DNA of 50,665 bases, taken from assembly GCF_947504105.1 (NCBI RefSeq), contig NZ_CANNGP010000033.1:1-50665 (forward strand). The letters run 5' to 3'. Made by a program: the position numbers and the translations under genes. This DNA is from an uncultured Tateyamaria sp. (GTDB lineage: Bacteria > Pseudomonadota > Alphaproteobacteria > Rhodobacterales > Rhodobacteraceae). Below are positions 16,755-24,647 of the stretch, one piece after another; position 1 is the first letter of the stretch; every line of letters starts with the position of its first letter. The notes under the pieces were generated by a model that saw only the letters and a program-made list of their open reading frames with translations, searched no databases and had not been told where the DNA came from.

Positions 16755-17272
16755 GCCGCGGGCCCCGGGTGGCGGTAGACATAGGCCTCTTTGCCCGGCT
16801 CTTCGGCGGTGTCATCGCGTACAGCACCGAGGCGTTCGGCAAGGGCGACCGAGGCGTCGTTGCCATGGGCGATGTAGCTGACGATGGTGTCCCATTTCAG
16901 CGTTGTCCAAGCGTGGTCGATACAGGCGGTTGCCGCTTCGAATGCAATGCCTTTGCCTTCGTGCTTGGCGTCGAAGAGGCCCCAGCCGACTTCTTTTTCG
17001 GGCCATGTGTTTGGATACCAGTGGCCGACGATGCCAAGGGGTGTGTCGTCATTGTGGAACGTGACCACGAACATGCCAAAGTCGTTCATCACCCAGTGGC
17101 CTATTTCGGTGCAGAAGAAGTTCCAACCTTGTCGGTCGGTCATGGGGCCGCCCACGAATTGGGAGCGGTCGGTTTTGTAGAAGTCGATGAAGGGTTGCGC
17201 GTCCTGCGGTTGTGGCGCGCGCAGGGTCAGCCGTTCAGTTGTAAGGGTTGGGGTGCCGGTGAGGGTGATCAT
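16751..17272 (-). CDS. GNAT family acetyltransferase 4 of 5
   Basis: 173 residues from ATG 17272 (MITLTGTPTLTTERLTLRAP); the frame continues upstream only as a shadow of paralogue 5. Sibling motifs are FVGGPMTDRQGW, GHWVMNDFGMFVV, EKEVGWGLFDAKHEGKGIAF (loop HEGKGIA) and YIAHGNDASVALAERLGA. Both ends overlap neighbours by four bases, pointing to translational coupling along the array. The target is unknown. Confidence 0.88.
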   Translation of the reverse strand: MITLTGTPTLTTERLTLRAPQPQDAQPFIDFYKTDRSQFVGGPMTDRQGWNFFCTEIGHWVMNDFGMFVVTFHNDDTPLGIVGHWYPNTWPEKEVGWGLFDAKHEGKGIAFEAATACIDHAWTTLKWDTIVSYIAHGNDASVALAERLGAVRDDTAEEPGKEAYVYRHPGPAA

Positions 17273-17781
17273 GCGCCCCTCCGGTGACGGAAGACCGCCG
17301 TTTCTGCGGGCGTTTCGCCGTCGGGTAGGGGGGCGTCTGGGTCGTGCGTTGCACCGAGCTTGGCGGCGAGGGCCTCGGACCGGGTGTTGCCGGGCGTGAT
17401 GTAGCTGACGACGCTTTGTGCGTCGGTGTTGGTCCAATACCAGTTCCGGGCGGCGCGGGCGGCTTCGGTGGCGAACCCTTTGCCTTCCGCCGCGCCTGTC
17501 AGGGTCCAGCCGAGTTCCGGCTCAGGGAAGCGGTCGGGATGCGAGATACCGACGTCGCCCATGAACGCACCAGTGTTGCGATCTGTGATCATCCAAACGC
17601 CAAAGCCGTCGAGCGGCCAGCTGGCAAGGTTCATGGCAAAGAGCCGCCACGCGGCGGCGCGGTCAAAGGGGCCACCCATGAACACGGCGCGGTCCGAGGC
17701 GAGCATGTCAGCGAACGCGTCGAAATCGTCGCGCCGCGCGCCGCGCAGGATCAGCCGGTCTGTGGTGACGGTCGGGATCAT
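17269..17781 (-). CDS. GNAT family acetyltransferase 5 of 5
   Basis: 170 residues from ATG 17781 (MIPTVTTDRLILRGARRDDF), which overlaps the NIPSNAP stop. Motifs are FMGGPFDRAAAWR, ASWPLDGFGVWMIT, PEPELGWTLTGAAEGKGFAT (loop AAEGKGFA) and YITPGNTRSEALAAKLGA. It is the first of the five in transcription order and the nearest to ffh. The shared GGP-W and GxGxW signatures show that the five genes arose by duplication within one subfamily. Confidence 0.88.
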   Translation of the reverse strand: MIPTVTTDRLILRGARRDDFDAFADMLASDRAVFMGGPFDRAAAWRLFAMNLASWPLDGFGVWMITDRNTGAFMGDVGISHPDRFPEPELGWTLTGAAEGKGFATEAARAARNWYWTNTDAQSVVSYITPGNTRSEALAAKLGATHDPDAPLPDGETPAETAVFRHRRGA

Positions 17782-18110
17782 AGGCCCAGTTCCTCGACCG
17801 TTGCGCCTTTGAGCAGGGGCTTGGTGAAGGAGCGATCGTAGCGGCGGATGCACTTGGCTTCTGTCGCGAACTTGTAGGCCTTGAGACAATCGGGATCGTC
17901 CCACATGGCCGCGCGGTAGGCTTCGTAGTCGGCAAGCGAGGCAAAGGAAAAGTGGCAATAGGCGATGTCGTTCGGGCCCTCATAGGGCATGTGATAGCCG
18001 TGATGGGTGCCGCCCATTTCCGGGATCTTCTTCAGCCAGAACCGCGCATAGATCTCGAAGGCGTCGAGCTTGTCGGGGTTAATTTCGTATCGGACGGTGC
18101 AGGAGATCAT
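17778..18110 (-). CDS. NIPSNAP family protein
   Basis: 110 residues forming one ferredoxin-like (dimeric alpha-beta barrel) domain. The start MISCTVRYEINPDKLDAFE and the block GGTHHGYHMPYEGPND are typical of bacterial NIPSNAP proteins. The family has no agreed enzymatic role; members resemble stress-response monooxygenase-fold proteins. Start and stop each overlap the neighbouring genes by four bases (ATGA), placing it firmly in the ffh chain. No metal or cofactor motif is evident. Confidence 0.85.
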   Translation of the reverse strand: MISCTVRYEINPDKLDAFEIYARFWLKKIPEMGGTHHGYHMPYEGPNDIAYCHFSFASLADYEAYRAAMWDDPDCLKAYKFATEAKCIRRYDRSFTKPLLKGATVEELGL

Positions 18111-19606
18111 TTCTTCTTCCCGAACCCGCTGAGACCCGGGGGCAGGGGCATACCGCCGCCAAGGCCCGGCAGACCGCCGGGCATCTTGCCGCCAAGCTGT
18201 TTGGCTGCCGCCTCAAGCTGGGCCTGATCCATGTTGCCCATGTCAGGCATGCCGCCGCCTTTGCCCATCATGGCCTGCATGGCTTTCTTCATCATGCCGC
18301 CTTTGCCCTTGCCGAGCTTTTTCATCATGTCCGACATCTGGCGGTGCATCTTGAGCAGCTTATTGAGGTCGCTGACCTGCATGCCTGAGCCTGCAGCGAT
18401 GCGTTTCTTGCGGGACGCTTGCAGGATCTGCGGCGCGGCGCGTTCCTTTTTCGTCATGGACTGGATCATGGCGATCTGCTGCTTGAGGATCTTGTCGTCA
18501 AAGCCCGCGTCCTGCACCTGTTTGGCCATTTTGCCCATGCCGGGCATCATACCCATCATGCCTTCCATGCCGCCCATCTTGATCATCTGTTCAAGCTGCA
18601 TCTTCAGGTCGTTCATGTTGAACTGACCTTTGGCCATGCGCTTCATCATCTTTTCGGCCTGTTCGGCCTCGATGGTTTCCTGCGCTTTTTCGACAAGGCT
18701 GACGATGTCGCCCATGCCGAGGATGCGGCCCGCGATGCGTTCCGGCTCGAAGGTTTCGAGGGCGTCCATCTTTTCGCCCAAGCCGACGAACTTGATGGGC
18801 TTGCCAGTGACGGCGCGCATCGACAGGGCGGCACCACCGCGCCCGTCGCCGTCCATCCGGGTGAGCACAACGCCCGAGATGCCGATGCGGTCATCGAAGT
18901 TCTGGGCGGTGTTCACCGCATCCTGACCGGTCAGGCCGTCCACCACGAGGATGGTTTCGCGGGGTGTTGCGACGTCGCGGACTTGTTCAACCTGCGTCAT
19001 CAACTCTTCGTCGATGGAGAGGCGACCGGCGGTGTCGAGCATGTAGACGTCGTAGCCGCCCATGCTGGCCTGGGTCTTGGCCCGTTTGGCGATCTGGACG
19101 GGGTTCTCGCCCTTCACAATCGGCAGGGTGTCGACGCCGATCTGCGCGCCGAGGATTGCCAGCTGTTCCATGGCCGCGGGGCGGTTCACGTCGAGCGACG
19201 CCATAAGCACGCGCTTGCCATCGCGTTCGGTCAGGCGTTTGGCCAGCTTGGCGGTCGTTGTCGTCTTACCGCCGCCCTGCAGGCCGACCATCAGGATCGG
19301 GGCAGGGGGGCTGTCGATTTTCAGAGCGCCGGGGTCACCCTCGCCCTTGAGCGTGTCGATCAGCGCGTCGTGCACGATCTTGACGACTTGCTGGCCGGGG
19401 GTGACGGATTTGGTGACGGCCTGGCCTGTTGCCTGTTCCTGCACGGCCTTGACGAAGTCACGGGCGACGGGCAGCGACACGTCCGCTTCCAGCAGGGCCA
19501 CGCGCACCTCGCGCAGGGCGGTTTTGACGTCTTCCTCGGACAGTGCACCCTGTTTGGTCAGCCGGTCGAAGACACCGGAGAGGCGTTCGGAGAGATTTTC
19601 AAACAT
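18107..19606 (-). CDS. ffh: Signal recognition particle protein (SRP54 homologue)
   Basis: The 499-residue SRP GTPase binds signal sequences of nascent membrane proteins and 4.5S RNA and docks with FtsY. Its domains are the N bundle (1-95), the G domain with P-loop GLQGGGKTTTT at 108-118, DTAGR near 190, TRMD (usual TKLD) near 250, and the methionine-rich M domain from about 300 (MIKMGGMEGMMGMMPGMGKM; later SGMQVSDLNKLLKMHRQM). The glycine/methionine-rich C-terminus (GGGMPDMGNM) is longer than in E. coli. It heads the minus-strand chain that runs through five acetyltransferases to rpsP and bluB. Confidence 0.97.
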   Translation of the reverse strand: MFENLSERLSGVFDRLTKQGALSEEDVKTALREVRVALLEADVSLPVARDFVKAVQEQATGQAVTKSVTPGQQVVKIVHDALIDTLKGEGDPGALKIDSPPAPILMVGLQGGGKTTTTAKLAKRLTERDGKRVLMASLDVNRPAAMEQLAILGAQIGVDTLPIVKGENPVQIAKRAKTQASMGGYDVYMLDTAGRLSIDEELMTQVEQVRDVATPRETILVVDGLTGQDAVNTAQNFDDRIGISGVVLTRMDGDGRGGAALSMRAVTGKPIKFVGLGEKMDALETFEPERIAGRILGMGDIVSLVEKAQETIEAEQAEKMMKRMAKGQFNMNDLKMQLEQMIKMGGMEGMMGMMPGMGKMAKQVQDAGFDDKILKQQIAMIQSMTKKERAAPQILQASRKKRIAAGSGMQVSDLNKLLKMHRQMSDMMKKLGKGKGGMMKKAMQAMMGKGGGMPDMGNMDQAQLEAAAKQLGGKMPGGLPGLGGGMPLPPGLSGFGKKK

Positions 19607-19691
19607 GGGCCATCATCCTTTCGACCGTTGACGTTTGCCTGACAGGTAAGTGCAGGCGGTGCAGACCCCAAGGAAATGGCCCAAACGAAAA

Positions 19692-19707
19692 GCACCCCCG
19701 TGGGCGC
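19692..19707 (-). terminator. Hairpin with T-rich tail upstream of ffh
   Basis: Read on the minus strand, GCGCCC-ACGG-GGGTGC forms a six-pair stem (one G-U) followed by TTTTCGTTT. It lies about 85 bp before the ffh start on the same strand. No minus-strand gene ends nearby, so it could be a leader attenuator rather than a terminator. Purely structural evidence; moderate to low certainty. Confidence 0.35.
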
Positions 19708-19937
19708 AACGCGCTGACGGAGGGCGATCCCGGGATATCCCAAGGGACCGGAAGCTTACGAACTTCCGGGTGTTGTGGGGGGCAATAGGCCCCGCGCGCG
19801 GTTGAGTCAAGCATTGCAACATCGGGCAGGCCATGGTTGCGCACAAGGGCGCGCCCGCCCTTCCCGACATCGACAGTTTGGGCTTGGCTTCGCTACACTG
19901 TTCAACGTCTAAACATGCTGCGGGGTCGAATTTGTCA

Positions 19938-20396
19938 ATGCCAATGCCGTGGACATACAGGCACGCCTCAAAAGAGTGGCGCGCTTTTCTGAATGATGTG
20001 AAGGAGCGCATGTCGCTTGCTTCGGACAACATGGCGTACACTGCCGTGGACGGAGTGCTGCAGGTGTTTCGACGCCGCTTGACCGCACAGCAGGGTCTTT
20101 TGTTCGCCGGTGTTCTGCCCAGTGTGCTGCGCGCAATCTTCGTTCAGGGGTGGGACATCACTGTGCCTCCCTTTCCGTTCCCAGAGCGTTCAGATTTGAT
20201 TGAAGAGGTCAAGCAGGTCCGGCCACACCACAATCTGACGCCGAACAATGCGATCGACGCAACGGCGTGGGCCATCCGGCGGTGCACCAGCGCAAGGGAT
20301 TTCAACCGTGTCCTGGAGCGATTGCCCGTCGGTTCGGTTGCCTTTTGGCATGTCGATGTGGATGACCCGGCCGAGTTGGAACAACGGATCATTTGA
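19938..20396 (+). CDS. DUF2267 family protein
   Basis: 152 residues from ATG 19938 (MPMPWTYRHASKEWRAFL). It matches the DUF2267 domain, two roughly repeated helical halves: first around residues 6-68 (DGVLQVFRRRLTAQQGLLFA, then AIFVQGWD), second around 95-150 (NNAIDATAWAIRRCTSARDF). The function of the family is unknown; members are small cytoplasmic proteins often tied to stress or to CBS/nucleotide genes. The ribosome site is weak, so an ATG six bases further on is equally possible. The longer frame to 19833 is not supported. Confidence 0.78.
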   Translation: MPMPWTYRHASKEWRAFLNDVKERMSLASDNMAYTAVDGVLQVFRRRLTAQQGLLFAGVLPSVLRAIFVQGWDITVPPFPFPERSDLIEEVKQVRPHHNLTPNNAIDATAWAIRRCTSARDFNRVLERLPVGSVAFWHVDVDDPAELEQRII

Positions 20397-20462
20397 CTAG
20401 GGCTTAGCCTTTTGCCGTCAGGTGAGCACGATGTCGCGCTCAACAGGTGCCCGGCACGCAAT

Positions 20463-20861
20463 CTATTCCTGAATGCTCTGCAAATAGGCCATCAGGTCCA
20501 CGATGGGTTTGCTTGTCAGGATGGGCTGGCCGGTTTCGGCCTTGATGGCCGTATCATCGCCTTCGAAGTACCAGCCATAGACCGGCATGGGCGAGCCGTG
20601 GCTGACCAGAGGATCGCGCCCATCGATACGCGATACCACCCGTATAACCGGAAAGGTTCCGTCGTTGCGGGTCGCAAGGTCCCGCAGGCTGGGCGGCTGG
20701 AGAAGCAGGGCAGGGCGCATCGGACCATTGCCGCGCGCCTCGACCCCGTGGCAGGTTGCGCAGTGGCGCTGGTATAGCGTGGCGCCGGTGCTTATGTCCT
20801 GACCCATGGCGGTAAGCGGGGCGCTGCATATCAGGGCGAAGGTGGCGATGATGTGTTTCAT
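20463..20861 (-). CDS. Small periplasmic class I cytochrome c
   Basis: 132 residues with a signal peptide (MKHIIATFALICSAPLTAMG) and a single haem-binding CATCH at residues 34-38. Met92 in SHGSPMPVYGW is the likely sixth haem ligand. A protein of this size is a soluble electron carrier or the donor domain for a periplasmic oxidoreductase. It stands alone between DUF2267 and DinB genes, so its partner is not evident; the CuA oxidase at 8-12 kb would be one possible acceptor. Confidence 0.88.
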   Translation of the reverse strand: MKHIIATFALICSAPLTAMGQDISTGATLYQRHCATCHGVEARGNGPMRPALLLQPPSLRDLATRNDGTFPVIRVVSRIDGRDPLVSHGSPMPVYGWYFEGDDTAIKAETGQPILTSKPIVDLMAYLQSIQE

Positions 20862-20977
20862 GGTCCGTCTCCTGTCTGGTACGCATCACACGATAGGGGC
20901 CGCCTCAAACCGCGCTGTGATCTTGATCAAATCCTGGCAGATTCTCCCCAAGCAGAACCGGAAAGGGACATTGCCCA

Positions 20978-21538
20978 ATGACACCTCTCTTTGCGCCGCA
21001 AGCCTACAACAACGCCTGGTCCAATTATCGCTTGCACCGCGCATGCGCGGGCCTGAATGCCGAAGAGCTGGCGGCGCCACGCCCATCTTTCTTCGGGTCG
21101 ATCATCGCCACGCTCAATCACATTCTGAGTGTTGACCTGTTTTACGTTTCTGCGCTGGAAGGTGCGTGTGTCGGCCCATCCGCTTTTGTCGAGGAGGTGC
21201 CGCATCCCGATATGTCCGTCTTGCGGGCAGCGCAGCGCGATGTGGATCGCCGCCTGATCTCATTGACGGAGGATGCAATCCTGCCGGACCCGTCACGCCT
21301 TGTGCAGATGCCCCGTGATCGCGGCGTACAGGCAGAGCGGTTCGATCGCACCTTTCTGCACCTGATCCAGCACCAGATCCATCACCGGGGGCAGGTACAT
21401 GCCCTTTTGAGCATGACGCCTGTGCCGCCGCCGCAGCTTGATGAGTTTTACATGGCTTGGGACGACGACGCCCAAAGACGTGCCCCGGATCTGACCGATA
21501 TGGGGTTTAGTGACGCAGACATTTGGGGTGGCCGTTAA
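20978..21538 (+). CDS. DinB family protein (putative metal-dependent hydrolase)
   Basis: A 186-residue four-helix DinB/YfiT-like protein. The metal-binding histidines are visible: His in IATLNHILSVDLFY near residue 48, and the HQIHHRGQVHALL motif near 132-143. Members include thiol-transfer enzymes acting on mycothiol or bacillithiol and many uncharacterised proteins. The ATG follows GGAAAGGGACA. It converges with the next minus-strand gene, whose stop overlaps its own by four bases. Confidence 0.87.
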   Translation: MTPLFAPQAYNNAWSNYRLHRACAGLNAEELAAPRPSFFGSIIATLNHILSVDLFYVSALEGACVGPSAFVEEVPHPDMSVLRAAQRDVDRRLISLTEDAILPDPSRLVQMPRDRGVQAERFDRTFLHLIQHQIHHRGQVHALLSMTPVPPPQLDEFYMAWDDDAQRRAPDLTDMGFSDADIWGGR

Positions 21539-21999
21539 GCGGAGCGCCGATATGCGCTGAGCCAATCGTTGATCGCACGTGCCGACCGGCGGGGGCCGTT
21601 GCCAGACATGTAGGCTTCGACCAATGGGTAGGGTGCGGTGGCATCATGGAAGGTCAGGGTTGGACGTGCGGTGTCCGAGAAATCGTCAATTTCGACCTTG
21701 CGCACCGCATCCAACCTGTACTTAGCATTCTGATACTTGAAGAGCGTACGGCGCTGGACTGTTACCGTACCCGCATTGGCGTCAAAGATGACCTGATCGC
21801 GTTTGACGGCCATTGCGAAGATGCCGAGCGGTACTCCTGCCCCCAGCAGCACGGTTAACAGCCCACTCGTTTCGCCCGCTGCCATCACCGCAAGGCCAGC
21901 CGCCGCACAGGCGATGATGCAGATGATCAGCCCACCCCCAAGTATCCACGGCGCGTGGGCCAGGATCAGTTGGCTGGGCATGTTGCGCACGACAGTCAT
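21535..21999 (-). CDS. Hypothetical membrane protein with PH-like domain
   Basis: 154 residues: two hydrophobic segments near 16-38 and 44-62 (ILGGGLIICIIACAAAGLAV; LTVLLGAGVPLGIFAMAV), then a cytoplasmic beta-rich part starting KRDQVIFDANAGTVTVQRRT. The layout of two helices followed by a strand-rich domain fits small bacterial PH-domain membrane proteins. Not otherwise recognised. ATG 21999 has no strong ribosome site; an inner ATG (MPSQLILAH) six codons on is an alternative. Confidence 0.65.
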   Translation of the reverse strand: MTVVRNMPSQLILAHAPWILGGGLIICIIACAAAGLAVMAAGETSGLLTVLLGAGVPLGIFAMAVKRDQVIFDANAGTVTVQRRTLFKYQNAKYRLDAVRKVEIDDFSDTARPTLTFHDATAPYPLVEAYMSGNGPRRSARAINDWLSAYRRSA

Positions 22000-22095
22000 A
22001 TTGCGACGCTATCTTCGCACCTGCGCACCATGCAACGGTGAACCCGCCCCACGGGTCGATCCGCGAGACGGTTTTCCACCGTGCCGATCTGTCCG

Positions 22096-22668
22096 TCAGG
22101 CGGCGAGTTTTGCGATCTCTGCTTTGGCGTTCCTTACTGCTTCTTCTCCGTTAGCCATGACACGATCCGCAGCGATTACTTCGACATCGTGGATGCCGGT
22201 AAAACCCAGTACGTGTTTCAGGTAGCCCGTGGCAAAGTCGACCTCGCTTCCGACGGATGTGCCGCCGGTTGCCACGGCGATGATCGCGCGTTTGCCGTCC
22301 AACAGGCCGACGGGTCCGGTTTTGCTGTATTTGAAGGTCAGGTCGGCACGGGCGATCAGGTCGATCCACGCCTTCAATGCGGCGGGGGCGCCAAAGTTGT
22401 AAACCGGCATGCCGATGACGATGGTGTCAGCGGCTTTCAATTCGTCCACGAGGCTGTCCGACAGCGCCAACGTGTCGCGCTGTGCCGCGTCGCGGTCATC
22501 AGCCGGCGTGAAGTTGGCGTTGATCCAGGTTTCGTTGATCTGAGGCAGCGCTTCGGTCAGGTCCCGGCGGATCACGTCGCCGCCGAGTTTCGATACGATG
22601 TCGGAGGTCAGGTCACGTGTCACGGAGCCTTGGGTGCAGGCGGAACTGTCGATGTGCAGGATGGTCAT
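22096..22668 (-). CDS. azoR: FMN-dependent NADH:quinone / azo oxidoreductase
   Basis: 190 residues from ATG 22668 (MTILHIDSSACTQGSVTRDL). Flavodoxin-like fold with the FMN phosphate site SSACTQGSVTR, the MPVYNFGAPAALKAWIDLIA block near 89-108 and ATGGTSVGS near 132. AzoR-type enzymes reduce quinones and azo compounds with NADH and protect against thiol-reactive stress. The gene is transcribed away from a LysR regulator, with 122 bp between the two starts. Confidence 0.92.
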   Translation of the reverse strand: MTILHIDSSACTQGSVTRDLTSDIVSKLGGDVIRRDLTEALPQINETWINANFTPADDRDAAQRDTLALSDSLVDELKAADTIVIGMPVYNFGAPAALKAWIDLIARADLTFKYSKTGPVGLLDGKRAIIAVATGGTSVGSEVDFATGYLKHVLGFTGIHDVEVIAADRVMANGEEAVRNAKAEIAKLAA

Positions 22669-22720
22669 GGTCGGGTCCTCGGTGTGGGAATTGACTGCGG
22701 TGTGCCGGTAGAATTGGGCC

Positions 22721-22738
22721 TTGCAAATTCGAACGCAA
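22721..22738. promoter_or_regulatory. Candidate LysR operator between azoR and its regulator
   Basis: TTGC-N10-GCAA (TTGCAAATTCGAACGCAA) is an interrupted palindrome centred in the 122-bp divergent promoter region. This is the usual length and place for the binding site of a LysR regulator acting on a divergent gene. Support is position and symmetry only. Confidence 0.45.
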
Positions 22739-22790
22739 TTCCTAAGACTCAACAGCATCTGTTGGGATTTGCACAAAGAGCTTTTGGCCT

Positions 22791-23672
22791 ATGGACAATT
22801 GGGATGAGATCAAGACCGCCTATCAGGTTGCCCGGATGGGCACGGTCAGCGGGGCGGCTGAAGTTCTGGGCGTGCACCACGCGACTGTTATCCGCCACAT
22901 CGATGCGCTCGAGGGGCGTTTGGGGGTGAAGCTGTTTCAGCGCCACGCCCGGGGCTATACCCCGACCGAGGCGGGGGATGATCTGTTCCGCGTAGCACAG
23001 GCCACGGATGACCAGTTCAGTCAGTTGGTCGGTCGGATCAAGGGGCGCGGGACCGAAGTGTCGGGCGAGCTGGTCGTCACCTCACTGGTCACCATGGCGC
23101 CACGCATGGCGCCGGTGTTGACCGAGTTCCAGCAGAAGCATCCGGACGTTGTCGTACGCTACCTGACCGGTGAACGGCTGTTTCGCCTTGAATATGGTGA
23201 GGCCCATGTGGCCATCCGGGCAGGGAACGCACCGGATCAGCCGGACAATGTTGTGCAGCCCTTTGTGCGCCAGTCCATGGGTCTTTATGCGACCAAGACA
23301 TACATCGCTGAACATGGGCACCCGGAGGATATTGCGACGACCAAGGGCCACCGCTTTGTCAGCCACGACTCTGCAGACAACCGCGCGCCTTTCCACAAAT
23401 GGCTACGCAGTCAGGTGGCCGAAGATGATATCACCTTCCGCTCGACCGATGTGCGTGCCTTAGAGCAGGCGGTTTTGGCCGGTGCGGGTATTGGGTTCTT
23501 GTCTGTGATGGAGGCGCGGGCAAATCCCGACTTGGTTGAAATCGTGACCCCGCGCGAGGATTGGTCATCGCCCCTTTGGCTTGTGACTCACGTGGATCTG
23601 CATCGTACGAACAAGGTGCAGGCGTTCCTGACCTTCCTCAAGGAAAAGTCCAAGGGGTGGCACGTCTTGTGA
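22791..23672 (+). CDS. LysR-family transcriptional regulator (divergent to azoR)
   Basis: 293 residues: a winged helix-turn-helix in 1-62 (GTVSGAAEVLGVHHATVIRH, then LEGRLGVKLFQRHARGY) and a periplasmic-binding-like effector domain from about 90. It most likely controls azoR in response to quinones or electrophiles, inferred from the divergent arrangement. Its stop overlaps the GTG start of the EamA exporter gene (GTGA), so the two are co-translated. The C-terminus (LKEKSKGWHVL) is complete. Confidence 0.92.
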   Translation: MDNWDEIKTAYQVARMGTVSGAAEVLGVHHATVIRHIDALEGRLGVKLFQRHARGYTPTEAGDDLFRVAQATDDQFSQLVGRIKGRGTEVSGELVVTSLVTMAPRMAPVLTEFQQKHPDVVVRYLTGERLFRLEYGEAHVAIRAGNAPDQPDNVVQPFVRQSMGLYATKTYIAEHGHPEDIATTKGHRFVSHDSADNRAPFHKWLRSQVAEDDITFRSTDVRALEQAVLAGAGIGFLSVMEARANPDLVEIVTPREDWSSPLWLVTHVDLHRTNKVQAFLTFLKEKSKGWHVL

Positions 23673-24556
23673 GCGCAGGTTTGCGCGGTCATGCGGCCAT
23701 GCTGCTGTTTTCGGCGCTGGTCGCCGGATCCTTTTCGCTGGGTGCCATGGCTGCGAATGAAATTGCACCGGCTGCCCTGAATGCGGCCCGGTTCTGGATC
23801 GCGGCCCTCGTCATCGGTGTGGCAGTTGTGGTGCGGGGCGGGGTGCCGCGCACAGCCCTACAAGCGCCGTGGCGCTACGCCATGTTGGGTGGGCTGTTCG
23901 CGATCTACTTCGTGCTCATGTTCGAGGGTTTGAAGACGGCCGCGCCGGTCAGTGCGGCTGCTGTCTTTACGCTCACCCCGGTCATGTCGGGCGTCTTTGG
24001 TTATGTATTGCTGCGACAGATCACAACACCCCGCATGGCGCTGGGCCTTGCAGTTGGGGCTTCAGGCGCGCTTTGGGTGATTTTCCGTGCCGACCTGTCC
24101 GCCTTTTTGGCATTTGAGGTCGGTCGTGGTGAAATCATCTATTTCGTCGGTTGCGTCAGCCACGCGATCTACACACCCATGGTGCGCAAGATGAACCGGG
24201 GCGAGCCTGCCGTTGTGTTCACCTTTGGGATGCTCATTGCCGGGGCCGTTCTGCTGACGTTGTGGGGCTGGCGCGATCTGGTAGCGACGCCGTGGACCGA
24301 TCTGCCCGGTATTGTCTGGGTCACACTGATCTATGTGTCGATCTTTGCCTCTGCCGCCACCTTTGTGCTTTTACAGTTTGCCACCCTGCGCCTGCCATCG
24401 GCCAAGGTCATGGCCTATACCTACCTCACCCCCAGTTGGGTGATCCTGTGGGAGGTGGCGCTGGGCAACGGCGTGCCGCCGGGCATCGTTTGGGTTGGCG
24501 TGGGCCTGACCATTGTAGCACTGTCGCTTCTCCTCCGGGATGAAGAGCGCGCATAA
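23669..24556 (+). CDS. EamA/DMT family metabolite exporter
   Basis: 295 residues with ten hydrophobic helices arranged as two EamA repeats; the loops NEIAPAALNAARFW and FEGLKTAAPVSAAAVFTLTP in the first half are typical of the drug/metabolite transporter superfamily. I chose the GTG at 23669 because it overlaps the LysR stop and follows AAGGGGTGG; the frame upstream of it only shadows the LysR gene. The substrate cannot be read from the sequence. Co-translation with LysR suggests control by it. Confidence 0.88.
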   Translation: MSAGLRGHAAMLLFSALVAGSFSLGAMAANEIAPAALNAARFWIAALVIGVAVVVRGGVPRTALQAPWRYAMLGGLFAIYFVLMFEGLKTAAPVSAAAVFTLTPVMSGVFGYVLLRQITTPRMALGLAVGASGALWVIFRADLSAFLAFEVGRGEIIYFVGCVSHAIYTPMVRKMNRGEPAVVFTFGMLIAGAVLLTLWGWRDLVATPWTDLPGIVWVTLIYVSIFASAATFVLLQFATLRLPSAKVMAYTYLTPSWVILWEVALGNGVPPGIVWVGVGLTIVALSLLLRDEERA

Positions 24557-24647
24557 AGAAACCCGTTTTCGGACAGCGTCCTGCGGAGTGCGTCCAATGA
24601 CAATGGCGCAGGCGTTTCACCTGACAGCGGGCGCTCACGCGGATCGA

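Noticed and set aside
18419-19642. 407-codon plus-strand frame over ffh
   Set aside because: Antisense shadow of the methionine-rich ffh sequence; His/Val-rich with no family match.
19920-19935. GGGGTCGA close to the start of the Tn3 repeats
   Set aside because: Only eight bases match and no further repeat sequence or GCTAAG inner end follows, so it is not the missing partner repeat.
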